This document shows, piece by piece, positions 8,145 through 17,214 of a DNA stretch of 37,220 nt. The notes beneath the pieces were generated by a model. It ran no database searches and was not told where the DNA came from. It was given only the letters and a program-made list of their open reading frames with translations. Source of the DNA: Candidatus Poribacteria bacterium (GTDB lineage: Bacteria; Poribacteria; WGA-4E; WGA-3G); NCBI GenBank assembly GCA_022394775.1, contig JAGFCB010000009.1, positions 1-37,220 on the forward strand, read 5' to 3'. A program made the translations under genes and the position numbers. How positions within the stretch are numbered: position 1 is the first letter of the stretch; every line of letters begins with the position of its first letter.

Positions 8145-9245
8145 CTAAGCATCTTCCCACGGTGCTACATCACCAACAGGCACCGGTGCCGGAAAACGGC
8201 TCGCGACATCAATAGGTCTACCAGCATCTGACGATTCGATGACGCGTTCACATATCTCTAAAGCGTGCCGTGCTTGCGCGCCGTTACACCGCGGATTCCG
8301 GTCAGATCGGATCGCGTCTGCGAAATCAGCAACCCCTTTGCCCCAATCCAAACCGGTAAAGGCTTTCGGTGGCGAGGGTTCATCTTGCCATCCGCCTGAT
8401 GGCGTAAATTTCTTGATACCGCGCCCATCATCGTGCGCCTGAAGGGAAAAACCGCCTGCTGTACCATGAATTTCGTAGGGTGGAATCTGTGAAGTAACCG
8501 TAAAACTGTGATAGATGAATCCATGTGCTCCGTTCTCGAATTCAAGCACGGCAAACCCGTGGTCTTTCTCATTTATCTCGAACTCAGTACCTTGGCGCGG
8601 GCCTTGGGTTAACACCCGTTTTGGAACAGCGACCCGTGTAAACCCGTGGACTGTCTTGACGGGAGCAATCATCGTCGTCATCGTTGTGAGCGGATAAGGC
8701 GCAACGTCTCGGAACGGACCAGCGTGCATCAGGAACGCATCCGCACTCGGATGCCAATGTTCTAACGGACCACCAAAGTTCCCGATTGCGGAGATGACAT
8801 CGCCAATCTCACCCTCACGAATCCGTTGCCAGACGTTCTGCTGTACATAACCGAGAATCGCTGATGGTGCGCACGCCAGTTTTAGACCGTTCGCTTCCGC
8901 TGTTTCTACGAGTTCGTTCGCCTCGTCGGTACGGATAGAGATCGGTTTTTCAGAATAGACGTGTTTTCCCGCCTTCAGTGCCGCTAACGAGACAGGATAA
9001 TGAGAGATGTGAAGCGTCAAGTTCACAATCGCCTCTACATTCGGATCGTTCAGAACTTCCTCAAGCGATTTGTAAACGTGTCCGCCGTTGCGTTCTGCCA
9101 ATGCTGAAGCGCGCGCCTCATCTTGGTCATAGTAGCCAACCAATTCAATAAGATGTGGGTACGCTTGGCAACGCGGCTGGTAGCCGCCAGCGGAAATCAT
9201 ACCACATCCAACAATAACCGTGCGGACTGGGGTTGTATTAGACAT
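8145..9245 (-). CDS. Gfo/Idh/MocA family oxidoreductase
   Basis: 366 residues. The N-terminal Rossmann fold (T-V-I-V-G-C-G-M-I-S-A-G, residues 9-20) binds NAD(P), and the family E-K-P motif is at 99-101 (Y-S-E-K-P-I). The C-terminal alpha/beta domain (about 130-350) shapes the substrate site. Such enzymes oxidise or reduce sugars, inositols and related polyols; the substrate is not deducible. AAGGAG lies 11 nt before the ATG on the reverse strand. It converges on the PIG-L gene with only 42 bp between stops. It is a different subgroup from the second oxidoreductase at 24713-25750. Confidence 0.9.
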   Translation of the reverse strand: MSNTTPVRTVIVGCGMISAGGYQPRCQAYPHLIELVGYYDQDEARASALAERNGGHVYKSLEEVLNDPNVEAIVNLTLHISHYPVSLAALKAGKHVYSEKPISIRTDEANELVETAEANGLKLACAPSAILGYVQQNVWQRIREGEIGDVISAIGNFGGPLEHWHPSADAFLMHAGPFRDVAPYPLTTMTTMIAPVKTVHGFTRVAVPKRVLTQGPRQGTEFEINEKDHGFAVLEFENGAHGFIYHSFTVTSQIPPYEIHGTAGGFSLQAHDDGRGIKKFTPSGGWQDEPSPPKAFTGLDWGKGVADFADAIRSDRNPRCNGAQARHALEICERVIESSDAGRPIDVASRFPAPVPVGDVAPWEDA

Positions 9246-9391
9246 TTAGTACACTCCTTACGATGTATTATTTTCCCACGAGTTATGAGATTTAAAGTCT
9301 ATCAGATCCAGCTATTTCTGACAAGTTTATATTACTGAGAACTAATAACGACTCCACTAACTGCCGACCGCCGATGGCTGAGACTAATACG

Positions 9392-9439
9392 CTGACAACT
9401 GAGTACTGAGTACTGACAATTACGCCTCTGACAACTGAG
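9392..9439. repeat. CTGACAACTGAG dispersed repeat copies
   Basis: CTGACAACTGAG occurs at 9392-9403 and again at 9428-9439, with a GAGTACT tandem duplication between them. The same core (CTGACAACTGA) appears in the element at 17099-17194. The gap from 9246 to 9544 otherwise holds only the divergent start regions of the flanking genes and the promoter at 9466. Confidence 0.5.
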
Positions 9440-9465
9440 CACCTCTACACAATCCCAATTTTCTC

Positions 9466-9495
9466 TTGACGCAAAAGACTCTTTCAATGTAATAT
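9466..9495 (+). promoter_or_regulatory. Promoter, TTGACG-N18-TAATAT
   Basis: TTGACG (9466-9471) and TAATAT (9490-9495) are spaced by 18 nt and lie 50 bp before the start of the lipoprotein gene at 9545. It probably drives the envelope gene group that begins there. Confidence 0.5.
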
Positions 9496-9544
9496 ATATT
9501 GATGTAAGGTGTAAAATTATATCACTAAATACTGAGGTACAAGT

Positions 9545-9946
9545 GTGTTAAAATACCATCGACTTGCGTTTATTGCTATTTTAGGCTGCTTAATGCTGTC
9601 CGGCTGTGCAATGTTGCGCGACACATCGCAGACCGAAGCATACAACCGCTTCGCAATACGAGCCGCGCAAGCACAACTCTGGAATGAAGCCATCTTTCGG
9701 TGGAAGCAGGTTATCAATATAGACCCAGATGATTCAAAGGCACATAACAACCTCGGTGTCGCTTACGAAGCCGTCGGAAACACAGACGAGGCGCTCGCGG
9801 CTTACCAACGTGCAGCAGAATTAGAACCTGATAATAAGTACTACAGACTCAACTATCGGCGCTGCCGTATACACATTCGGCGGAGTGGTGCTGACGATGA
9901 AGATGCGTTACACGAGGAAGAAGAAACACTCCCTACAGAACAGTGA
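9545..9946 (+). CDS. Small TPR lipoprotein
   Basis: 133 residues from a GTG start, with TGAGGT a few bases upstream. A lipobox (L-M-L-S-G-C21) follows a hydrophobic signal, so the mature protein should be lipid-anchored in the envelope. Residues about 37-105 hold two TPR units (W-N-E-A-I-F-R-W-K-Q-V-I-N-I-D-P-D-D, then A-H-N-N-L-G-V-A-Y-E-A-V-G-N-T-D-E-A), a protein-interaction fold. The tail is strongly acidic. It is followed after 10 nt by another lipoprotein, so the two are likely co-transcribed and may act with the outer-membrane protein downstream. Confidence 0.82.
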   Translation: MLKYHRLAFIAILGCLMLSGCAMLRDTSQTEAYNRFAIRAAQAQLWNEAIFRWKQVINIDPDDSKAHNNLGVAYEAVGNTDEALAAYQRAAELEPDNKYYRLNYRRCRIHIRRSGADDEDALHEEEETLPTEQ

Positions 9947-9956
9947 GAATATCAAT

Positions 9957-10673
9957 ATGCAAACAGTAAGAAAGATTGGAATCCTATTAGCAGTTCTAAC
10001 GCTTTTCGGGTGCGGCAAGGACGTGACGCGCGTCTCTATCCCGGTGAAAGTTGAATCTGAAATCGACATCAGCCGGTATTCCAATTTTGCCGTTCTGCCG
10101 TTTGTGCCTGAAAAACAATCCGCACGCAACGAGAAACTTCCTGAAGACATCGGCGGAGAAATTGCTGCAATACTCCGGAGAGGGTTAGCACGCCAAAAAC
10201 ACTTTGAGGTTGTCAGCACGCAAGAAACGGCAAGACTGCTCACAGGAGAGACCGTCGGAGAAGATTGGCTCACGGATACAAAACATTTGAGTCAACTTGG
10301 AGAGTATTTTGAAGTAAAAGGGATTATCATCGGCAGCTTCCGCTTCTATTCAGATAGCCGTCCAAGACGGTATTATGGCGAGCGTTACTCCGTCCAACGC
10401 CAACGCTATGTGATGGATTATCAGGACTATATGCAGAAAACCTATCTGCTCTCACTTAGAGTGATGATTATTGATGTCGAAACCGAACAGATTATCTGGG
10501 ATGAGTCTTACCGGCGAAGCACTGCTGAAGCGCATACCATTGGCTCTTTTATTTTCTCTCAGGCGGGTCCACAGGCAAATACAATGCGAGAACTCGGTAA
10601 ACGGGCTGTATCAGAATTTACGCGCCAAATCTCTCCACACTATGAACAGGAAGATAGGTACTTGGTAAATTAA
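9957..10673 (+). CDS. CsgG/LpoB-like lipoprotein
   Basis: The start is placed at ATG 9957 because the sequence from there reads as a lipoprotein signal (L-T-L-F-G-C19); the longer open frame would overlap the previous gene and bury the signal. The 238-residue product has the alternating pattern of CsgG-like or TolB-N-like domains: an early strand (F-A-V-L-P-F), a helix (I-G-G-E-I-A-A-I-L-R-R-G-L), F-E-V-V-S-T-Q-E-T, then A-K-G-I-I-I-G-S-F-like strands and I-I-W-D-E-S-Y near the end. Family members work in outer-membrane assembly or as periplasmic cofactors. A Tyr/Arg-rich loop (about 120-150) is distinctive. The specific role is unknown. Confidence 0.72.
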   Translation: MQTVRKIGILLAVLTLFGCGKDVTRVSIPVKVESEIDISRYSNFAVLPFVPEKQSARNEKLPEDIGGEIAAILRRGLARQKHFEVVSTQETARLLTGETVGEDWLTDTKHLSQLGEYFEVKGIIIGSFRFYSDSRPRRYYGERYSVQRQRYVMDYQDYMQKTYLLSLRVMIIDVETEQIIWDESYRRSTAEAHTIGSFIFSQAGPQANTMRELGKRAVSEFTRQISPHYEQEDRYLVN

Positions 10674-10722
10674 AACCGCAAACGAATGTGTAGCCCTATT
10701 CTAAAAAACAGAGGTAAAAAGT

Positions 10723-13700
10723 GTGAAAACAAATAAAAATAGCATCCTATCTCAAAAGCACACTGACAATACACGACAAATACTGGGTAGATATACGCTT
10801 CATATCCTCCTTCTTCTGGGCTTACTGGTGCCGCATATTGGATGGGCGCAGGCTTTTGGAAAAAATAAGATTACTGCGCAACGCTTTGATTGGCATATCC
10901 ACCGAACAGAGCATTTTGATATACATTACTATCCGAGTGAAGCAAAACTGGTGCCTATCATGGCTGCAATCGCCGAGGAGGCTTACGAACAACACAGCGA
11001 GGATTTTGAACACGAACTCCGAGACAGAACACCACTGATCCTTTACAAATCTCATAAAGACTTTCAGGAAACCAACATTATCCTCCAAGAACTTCATGAA
11101 GGCATCGGCGGTTTCGCTGAACTCTTTAAACACCGCATCGTCATACCATTCACAGGTTCACTTGAAGCGTTTCGGGAGGTGATTTTTCACGAACTCATTC
11201 ATATCTTCCAATACGACATCATCTATCAAAAACCGCACGCCCGCATCTACAGTGGCGAATTCCTATATTCACCACCGATCTGGTTCATAGAGGGAATGGC
11301 AGACTATTTCGCCGAAGATAACGATGCAATCGGAGAGATGGTCGTTCGTGATGCCAGCATGAACAACAACATCGTGCCGTTACCACAACTCCAAAATTTT
11401 AATCGGCTCAGTTCACCTTTCGTTGGGTATAAGTTGGGGCAATTGGCGGTGGCGTATCTCACGGAAACTTATGGACGCGAGAAAATCGCTGAGATTCTGC
11501 AAGGATTGCGACAAAGTCGCACAAAAGACATCGACCGCGTTTTCAAAGAAGTACTCGGCGTGGAACTCGAAGAATTCGATAAGGCGTGGCGACAGACGAT
11601 GCGGAAACGCTATTGGCCCCTTGTTGTAGACAGGGAATTGCCGGACCTCGTCGCAAAGAATCTTACCGAGGATGCCCGGTATTCACATAATATTAAGCCG
11701 GTCTGGTCACCGAGCGGCGATATTATTGCTTATGTAACAGCCAACGATGGCTTCCTTGAAATTGTCCTGATGTCCGCAAAAACAGGTGAACGCATTGAGC
11801 GGGTCACCAAACAGTTTTTCCGTGAGAAGTACGAGGAAATCCGGACCGATTTCAGTGGGTTCGGCAGAAGTCTCGCTTGGGCACCCGATGGCGACAGAAT
11901 CGCCTTTGTTGCCAAGCATCACGACGCTAACTACCTACTTGAAGTCAATATCCTGACAGAAGAACTCACGCAATACTTCAAACTCGATTTCGATAACGTC
12001 ACCTCACCAGACTATGATAGCAGCGGTGAACGGATCATTTTTTCAGCACTCAAAGAGGGACAAACAGATCTCTATATCATTGAACTTCTGACCGGTGAAA
12101 TTGACAGACTCACTTTCGATCCGTTTAATGATACGCATGCCTCATGGCACCCAACAACCGGTAAAATCGTTTACACCTCCGAGCGCGGCGGTAAAAATAG
12201 AATCGTGTTGATAGACCTCGACCACGGAACAGAACGCGTGTTAACCAACGGCACCTATAACGCGATCAGTCCAACATGGAATCCAGACGGAGAATCAATT
12301 CTCTTCTGTTCGGACGGACAAAGCATTTATGACATATACAAACTCGAAATTGTAGAGAAAACGACCATCGGAGAAGATGCAGCTCCGGAAACGGAAACCC
12401 AACCTGAAGAACAGACCAATAACACACCGGCGGAAGCGCGCGTATCGCTGTTCACCGAAGCAGATATAACAAAGATCACAGACCGAGCATGGCAGGTTGA
12501 ACTGACGCGTCTTACCAATATGATGACAGGCTGTTTCAATCCGAGTTTGTCTCCAAATGGAAAGCAACTCCTATTCAGTGCCTATCAGAACGGAAAATAC
12601 GATGTCTGTATTATGGGAACTTCCAAAACGATTCAAGAAAAAGTTGAGACCACAGACATCGCAGAACCCTCGGCCATTTTGACAGCAGAAGAACCAGAGA
12701 CTTATAGGATCGCCAAGCGGAAGTACAGCACAAAATCCTCCTTCGCCTTAGATGCGATCTTTCCCGATTTCACTTTCGGTGCTGACGGGATTCTCAGGAG
12801 CTCGGTACAAATCGTTGGCAGCGATATGTTGGGAAACCATCGTATCGGGGTTAATGTTATGAACCAGTCCAGCTACCTCGCACCAGATTTCATCGCACAA
12901 TACGGGTTTTTGACCCACCGGACCGATATTGGCGCAATGATTTACAATTATCATGAATATCATATCTTAGGCGGCATCCAGACGAGACGCGGTATCTTAC
13001 AACGGATTACTGGACTCGGAACATATCTCAATTATCCATTCGACAGACACCACCGACTCAATCTTAACTTCTCAATGTACTCACAGCCGTTTTCTTTTAA
13101 CTACCAAACAAGCCGACCCTTGGATCCCTATGACGATAGGGGCTTACTCACAACAGGTTCTATCGCATTCGTTGGAGATACAACGATGTGGCGAGAGTGG
13201 TCTCCATATAACGGTTCACGGTACCGTATTGAACTTGAACAGTCTTTCCCAGCACTCGGTAGTGAATTGGCACTCACAAACGTCATCTTTGACGCACGAC
13301 GTTATTTCGGTCTCGGCAGACGCTCTACCATCGCAGCACGTTTGTTACTTGGCGGCAGTTTTGGTGATGATAAATCCTATTTCTATCTCGGTGGGATTGA
13401 CACGATACGGGGTTATGACTATGAAGAGTTCGTCGGCACACGCATCGGCTTGATTAACTTAGAAGTTCGTATCCCTTTGATAGACGCGCTTCACTTTGGC
13501 TGGCCCGTCAGATGGTCGATCGGTGGTATCCGTGGTATTGCTTTTGCTGATCTCGGAGGCGCGTGGTCAGATTGGCAGTACGGATCGGAGAACCGTTTTG
13601 ATATCTTTGTCCAAGATGAAAAAGACAGACGGATTCGACTCGATGATGTCAAAGCCTCAATTGGGATCGGGATGCGACTGCAACTGGGGCTCTTTTCAGT

Positions 13701-13785
13701 AGATTTCGCTGCGGCGCGCAATACAGATCTTACTCAACTGGAACCGGGTTTCAAATATCACTTCGGGCTTGGGCAAGCTTTTTAA
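10723..13785 (+). CDS. Zinc metallopeptidase (HExxH) fused to PD40 beta-propeller and Omp85-like beta-barrel
   Basis: 1020 residues from GTG with AGAGGT upstream. A signal peptide (about 24-44) leads into a gluzincin-like domain with F-H156-E157-L-I-H160 and W-F-I-E190-G-M-A-D downstream, the full HExxH...E zinc set of the peptidase MA/M1-type group. Residues about 290-640 carry PD40 (TolB-type) propeller repeats such as W-S-P-S-G-D-I-I-A-Y, W-A-P-D-G-D-R-I-A-F, W-N-P-D-G-E-S-I-L-F and L-S-P-N-G-K-Q-L-L-F. The last 330 residues are beta-strand rich, with G-G-I-D-T-I-R-G-Y-D-Y-E-E-F resembling the G-G-x-x-x-x-R-G-Y motif of Omp85/surface-antigen barrels, and a C-terminal Phe. Inference: an outer-membrane protein presenting a peptidase and propeller in the periplasm or outside. 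It follows two lipoproteins that may be partners. Confidence 0.83.
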   Translation: MKTNKNSILSQKHTDNTRQILGRYTLHILLLLGLLVPHIGWAQAFGKNKITAQRFDWHIHRTEHFDIHYYPSEAKLVPIMAAIAEEAYEQHSEDFEHELRDRTPLILYKSHKDFQETNIILQELHEGIGGFAELFKHRIVIPFTGSLEAFREVIFHELIHIFQYDIIYQKPHARIYSGEFLYSPPIWFIEGMADYFAEDNDAIGEMVVRDASMNNNIVPLPQLQNFNRLSSPFVGYKLGQLAVAYLTETYGREKIAEILQGLRQSRTKDIDRVFKEVLGVELEEFDKAWRQTMRKRYWPLVVDRELPDLVAKNLTEDARYSHNIKPVWSPSGDIIAYVTANDGFLEIVLMSAKTGERIERVTKQFFREKYEEIRTDFSGFGRSLAWAPDGDRIAFVAKHHDANYLLEVNILTEELTQYFKLDFDNVTSPDYDSSGERIIFSALKEGQTDLYIIELLTGEIDRLTFDPFNDTHASWHPTTGKIVYTSERGGKNRIVLIDLDHGTERVLTNGTYNAISPTWNPDGESILFCSDGQSIYDIYKLEIVEKTTIGEDAAPETETQPEEQTNNTPAEARVSLFTEADITKITDRAWQVELTRLTNMMTGCFNPSLSPNGKQLLFSAYQNGKYDVCIMGTSKTIQEKVETTDIAEPSAILTAEEPETYRIAKRKYSTKSSFALDAIFPDFTFGADGILRSSVQIVGSDMLGNHRIGVNVMNQSSYLAPDFIAQYGFLTHRTDIGAMIYNYHEYHILGGIQTRRGILQRITGLGTYLNYPFDRHHRLNLNFSMYSQPFSFNYQTSRPLDPYDDRGLLTTGSIAFVGDTTMWREWSPYNGSRYRIELEQSFPALGSELALTNVIFDARRYFGLGRRSTIAARLLLGGSFGDDKSYFYLGGIDTIRGYDYEEFVGTRIGLINLEVRIPLIDALHFGWPVRWSIGGIRGIAFADLGGAWSDWQYGSENRFDIFVQDEKDRRIRLDDVKASIGIGMRLQLGLFSVDFAAARNTDLTQLEPGFKYHFGLGQAF

Positions 13786-13845
13786 ATATTAGATTGCGGC
13801 TCCAACTTTTCTGCGGATCTCCGGTAAAACAACAAAAAACGTAAG

Positions 13846-13863
13846 CCCGTAATGAAATACGGG
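13846..13863. terminator. CCCGTA/TACGGG hairpin between genes
   Basis: CCCGTA (13846-13851) pairs with TACGGG (13858-13863) around a 6-nt loop in the 143-bp gap between the metallopeptidase/barrel gene and the UPF0182 gene. There is no T tract, so it may be a dispersed palindrome rather than a terminator. Confidence 0.3.
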
Positions 13864-13928
13864 GCGACGCTAACGAGGAAACCCTCAAGGAATAGACAAG
13901 GTTATTTAACCGCAAGGAAACTTAAAAC

Positions 13929-16900
13929 ATGGAATCACAAACCAAACGCTTGATGATCACTATCGTCACCCTCGCTATTATTGGTGGCTTAGGTGCTGTC
14001 TGGGTTAACCTATATCCCGATTACCTCTGGTTTAAGATGGTGGATCATCTCGGTGTTTTCACTAAAATTATTAAAATAAAAATCTTGGTTGGGGTAATCG
14101 TTGGACTTTGCTATTTAGCCATTCTTTTGATAAACCTCCTCTTAATCTATCGATTCACACCGGCACATCTCAGCCCCGCTTTTATGGGAGGGGCTGACTT
14201 TGTAAGTGGTGCCGCAAATAACCCGGGTGACACGCGAAAACTTGTTTACGGTGGGTTGACACTTCTCGCAATACTTTTCAGTATTCTGATGGGTTACACA
14301 GCCAGTGATCGGTGGGAAGTCTATCTACGCTACCGTAACTCCAATGAACTCGTTTTTCCTGCTGCCACCCCTATTATCGCAGAAGAAACCGTTAATTCAA
14401 ACGAAATACCTGTCACACAATTGGAACTCCAAGCCAAAAACATAAAAGTTGGGGATCCGGTGAACGTGCAGATAGATGGCACAAATCACGACGCACGCGT
14501 TGAAGCGGTATTGGAAAACGCGATCCGATTGAACACAAACGTCCAAATAGAACCCGGACAAAAGGCGTTTTTCACGTCTCCGGCACGCGATCCGATCTTT
14601 AAGAAGGATGTCGCTTTCTACGTCTTTGAAATGCCTTTGCTGCGTTATATCTGTGGCACACTTTTTGGCATCTTTATGCTCGTGACGATATTTGCAACTG
14701 TCATCTATTTCTTCCACGGATTGATTACAGGCGATACCAGTCAATTTCGGTTCCGTCCACCCTTTAACGTCAAAGCCCATCTGTTTACGCTTGTCGGTGT
14801 GACACTCCTCTTTCGGGCATGGAACTATAAATTCGTTATGTATGACCTGCTATACGCCTCAAACGATGTCGTGCGAGGCGGCGGTGGATATGCCGCTATA
14901 CAGGCACGCCTCCCTGTCCTGAATGTTATGTTTTGGCTCACAATCGTCTGCGCCCTGATTTTCATTGTGAGTATCTTCTTAAAACGCCACACCTATGCTT
15001 TCGGTGGATTCGTCGTATTTTTAATTGTCGGGTTCATTGGACAAGTTTATCCAGCCGCAATACAGAGGTGGCAGGTCGAACCCAACAAACAGGTGTTAGA
15101 AGCAGATTACATCAATTATAACATCAAAGCGACACTCCAAGCTTACGGTTTAGCGGGAAACACGGTAACCGAAGAGGAATACCCGCTGACAGAGCAGCTC
15201 AGTTACGATGACATAACCAGCCCCGAAAACGCACCCGTCTTCAATAGCATCCGCCTCTGGGATTGGAGACCGCTCCGTAGAACTTTTCGACAACTCCAAG
15301 AATTACGCTCACAGTACGACTTTAACGATGTCGATATTGACCGCTATGTGATTGATGATGAAATTCGACAAGTGATGTTATCTGGACGGGAACTCAATAT
15401 CAACGAACTCCCTGTCGAAATTAGAAACGACTGGTATAAACAAACTTATACCTATACACACGGATACGGTGCTGTTGTAAGTCCTGTGAATGAGATTGAT
15501 AACGGTAAACCGAATATGTATATTCAAGGGCTGCCACCTATTGAGTACAAAGACGAGTGGCAGCATCGGTTTACTGAAACGCCGGGACCACGTATCTACT
15601 ATGGCGAACGCACAGATCGCTATGTTATCGTCCACCCGGATCGCCCACAAGCCCTTGAGTTTGACTATCCGCAAGAAGGACAACAATACGCCGAATACGC
15701 ATATCAGGGAAAAGGTGGTGTCCTCCTGAACTCCTTTTGGCGGAAAATGGTGTACATGCTCAAGTTTAACAACGAAATTAACTTCGTACTGCCGGGTGAG
15801 ATTTCATCAACAAGTCGGATCCTCTATAACCGGAATATCAAAGAACGGATTCACAAAATCGCACCCTTCTTGCGATATGACGGGGATCCCTACATCATTA
15901 TTCATAACGGTAGACTCGTATGGATGATCGATGCTTATACGATTACACATCGGTACCCGTATTCCGTTTCTATGAGAGAATTCGACGACGAGAGAAGAAG
16001 ACGGCTCGCAAATGCGCAACAGGACGATGCGTCATGGGGTAACTACATCCGAAATTCTGTTAAAGTTATCGTTGATGCTTACGATGGCACCGCCGACTTT
16101 TACATCATGGAACAGGAACAGGATCCAATCGTGGAATGTTATCGGAGAATCTTCCCAGACCTCTTTAAGTCGTTTGAAGAGATGCCTGATGAACTCAAAG
16201 CACATATTCGGTACCCGATGGCTATGTTTCTCATCCAAGCCCGCGTCTATCAGGATTACCACATGAAAGACCCGGTAACCTTCTATGCTGGCGAAGATAA
16301 ATGGGAAATAGGGAGAGAACTCTACGACAATACAGACGCACAAACGCAGCAAGTGCCACAACAGCCGAGAAGCCCATTCGTGCCGCAACAACAGACAGTC
16401 CAACGTTCAGCAGCGGAGGGTCAACCCGTCGAACCTTACTACGTTGTCATTAGGTTACCGGGGGAAGAAAAAGCCGAATTTATGTTGATGTTGCCTTTTA
16501 CACCACTCAATAAACCGAACCTTACAGCATGGCTTGCCGCACGATGCGACCAACCTCAATACGGGCAGCTTCTCGTCTATCGCTTCCCGAAAGGGAGACA
16601 GATAGCAGGACCGATGCAGGTAGAAAATTTCATTAGCCAAGAACCCGAGATCTCCCAACAGATCAGCCTCTGGAATACACAAGGCTCTCGTGTCTTACGC
16701 GGAAATCTGTTGATCCTGCCGATGAACAACTCACTGCTCTATGTTGAACCTATCTACATCCAATCTGAAGATGAGAAAACCGCTATTCCTGAATTGCGAC
16801 GGGTCGTCATCGGATATGAAAACAAGGTCGTCTGGGGTGAGAGCCTTAGGGACGCACTTCAAGAAATGTTCGGACAGGGAACAAACTTCCAAAGCACGGC

Positions 16901-17093
16901 AGCGGCAACGACAACTGAAACGGCAGCTGATCCGAGCACAGATCAGACCTCATTACGAGGTCTCATTGAGCAAGCAAACCGCTATTTCAATCAGGCACAA
17001 ACAGCACAACGTGCTGGTGACTGGACAGAATATGGACGCTCCCTGCAACTTTTAGAGGAGACCTTGCAGCAACTCGAAGGAAACACACAATAA
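13929..17093 (+). CDS. UPF0182 (COG1615) family integral membrane protein
   Basis: 1054 residues with AAGGAA 11 nt before the ATG. The N-terminal 350 residues hold about seven membrane helices (near 8-28, 45-74, 103-122, 230-262, 278-296, 320-345 and 352-372). They include the family signature L-Y-P-D-Y-L-W-F at the start and a V-E-P-N-K-Q...E-A-D-Y-I-N-Y-N-I segment just after the last helix. The large C-terminal part (to about 1000) is the conserved extracytoplasmic domain, with W-D-W-R-P-L, G-Y-G-A-V-V-S-P-V-N and Y-G-E-R-T-D-R-Y-V-I blocks. A Gln/Pro-rich linker near 805-835 and a helical tail after 1000 complete it. No function is established for the family; length and architecture are typical. 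Confidence 0.93.
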   Translation: MESQTKRLMITIVTLAIIGGLGAVWVNLYPDYLWFKMVDHLGVFTKIIKIKILVGVIVGLCYLAILLINLLLIYRFTPAHLSPAFMGGADFVSGAANNPGDTRKLVYGGLTLLAILFSILMGYTASDRWEVYLRYRNSNELVFPAATPIIAEETVNSNEIPVTQLELQAKNIKVGDPVNVQIDGTNHDARVEAVLENAIRLNTNVQIEPGQKAFFTSPARDPIFKKDVAFYVFEMPLLRYICGTLFGIFMLVTIFATVIYFFHGLITGDTSQFRFRPPFNVKAHLFTLVGVTLLFRAWNYKFVMYDLLYASNDVVRGGGGYAAIQARLPVLNVMFWLTIVCALIFIVSIFLKRHTYAFGGFVVFLIVGFIGQVYPAAIQRWQVEPNKQVLEADYINYNIKATLQAYGLAGNTVTEEEYPLTEQLSYDDITSPENAPVFNSIRLWDWRPLRRTFRQLQELRSQYDFNDVDIDRYVIDDEIRQVMLSGRELNINELPVEIRNDWYKQTYTYTHGYGAVVSPVNEIDNGKPNMYIQGLPPIEYKDEWQHRFTETPGPRIYYGERTDRYVIVHPDRPQALEFDYPQEGQQYAEYAYQGKGGVLLNSFWRKMVYMLKFNNEINFVLPGEISSTSRILYNRNIKERIHKIAPFLRYDGDPYIIIHNGRLVWMIDAYTITHRYPYSVSMREFDDERRRRLANAQQDDASWGNYIRNSVKVIVDAYDGTADFYIMEQEQDPIVECYRRIFPDLFKSFEEMPDELKAHIRYPMAMFLIQARVYQDYHMKDPVTFYAGEDKWEIGRELYDNTDAQTQQVPQQPRSPFVPQQQTVQRSAAEGQPVEPYYVVIRLPGEEKAEFMLMLPFTPLNKPNLTAWLAARCDQPQYGQLLVYRFPKGRQIAGPMQVENFISQEPEISQQISLWNTQGSRVLRGNLLILPMNNSLLYVEPIYIQSEDEKTAIPELRRVVIGYENKVVWGESLRDALQEMFGQGTNFQSTAAATTTETAADPSTDQTSLRGLIEQANRYFNQAQTAQRAGDWTEYGRSLQLLEETLQQLEGNTQ

Positions 17094-17098
17094 AACCC

Positions 17099-17194
17099 GT
17101 TGTCAGTTGTCGGCAATCAGTTCAAGAGACCTTTAAGTCTACTGCCAGATATCTTCTGGTGACGACTGACCGCTGATAACTGACAACTGATAAC
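17099..17194. repeat. 96-bp inverted-repeat element related to the CTGACAACTGA family
   Basis: About 21-bp imperfect inverted termini (GTTGTCAGTTGTCGGCAATC at the left; the right end, read in complement, is GTTATCAGTTGTCAGTTATC) bound a short spacer. Right-end bases CTGACAACTGA match the repeats at 9392 and 9428. It fills the gap between the UPF0182 gene and the ribosome site of the selenoprotein gene. It is most likely a non-autonomous dispersed repeat. Confidence 0.55.
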
Positions 17195-17214
17195 GATTAA
17201 AGGAGGTGAAACAG

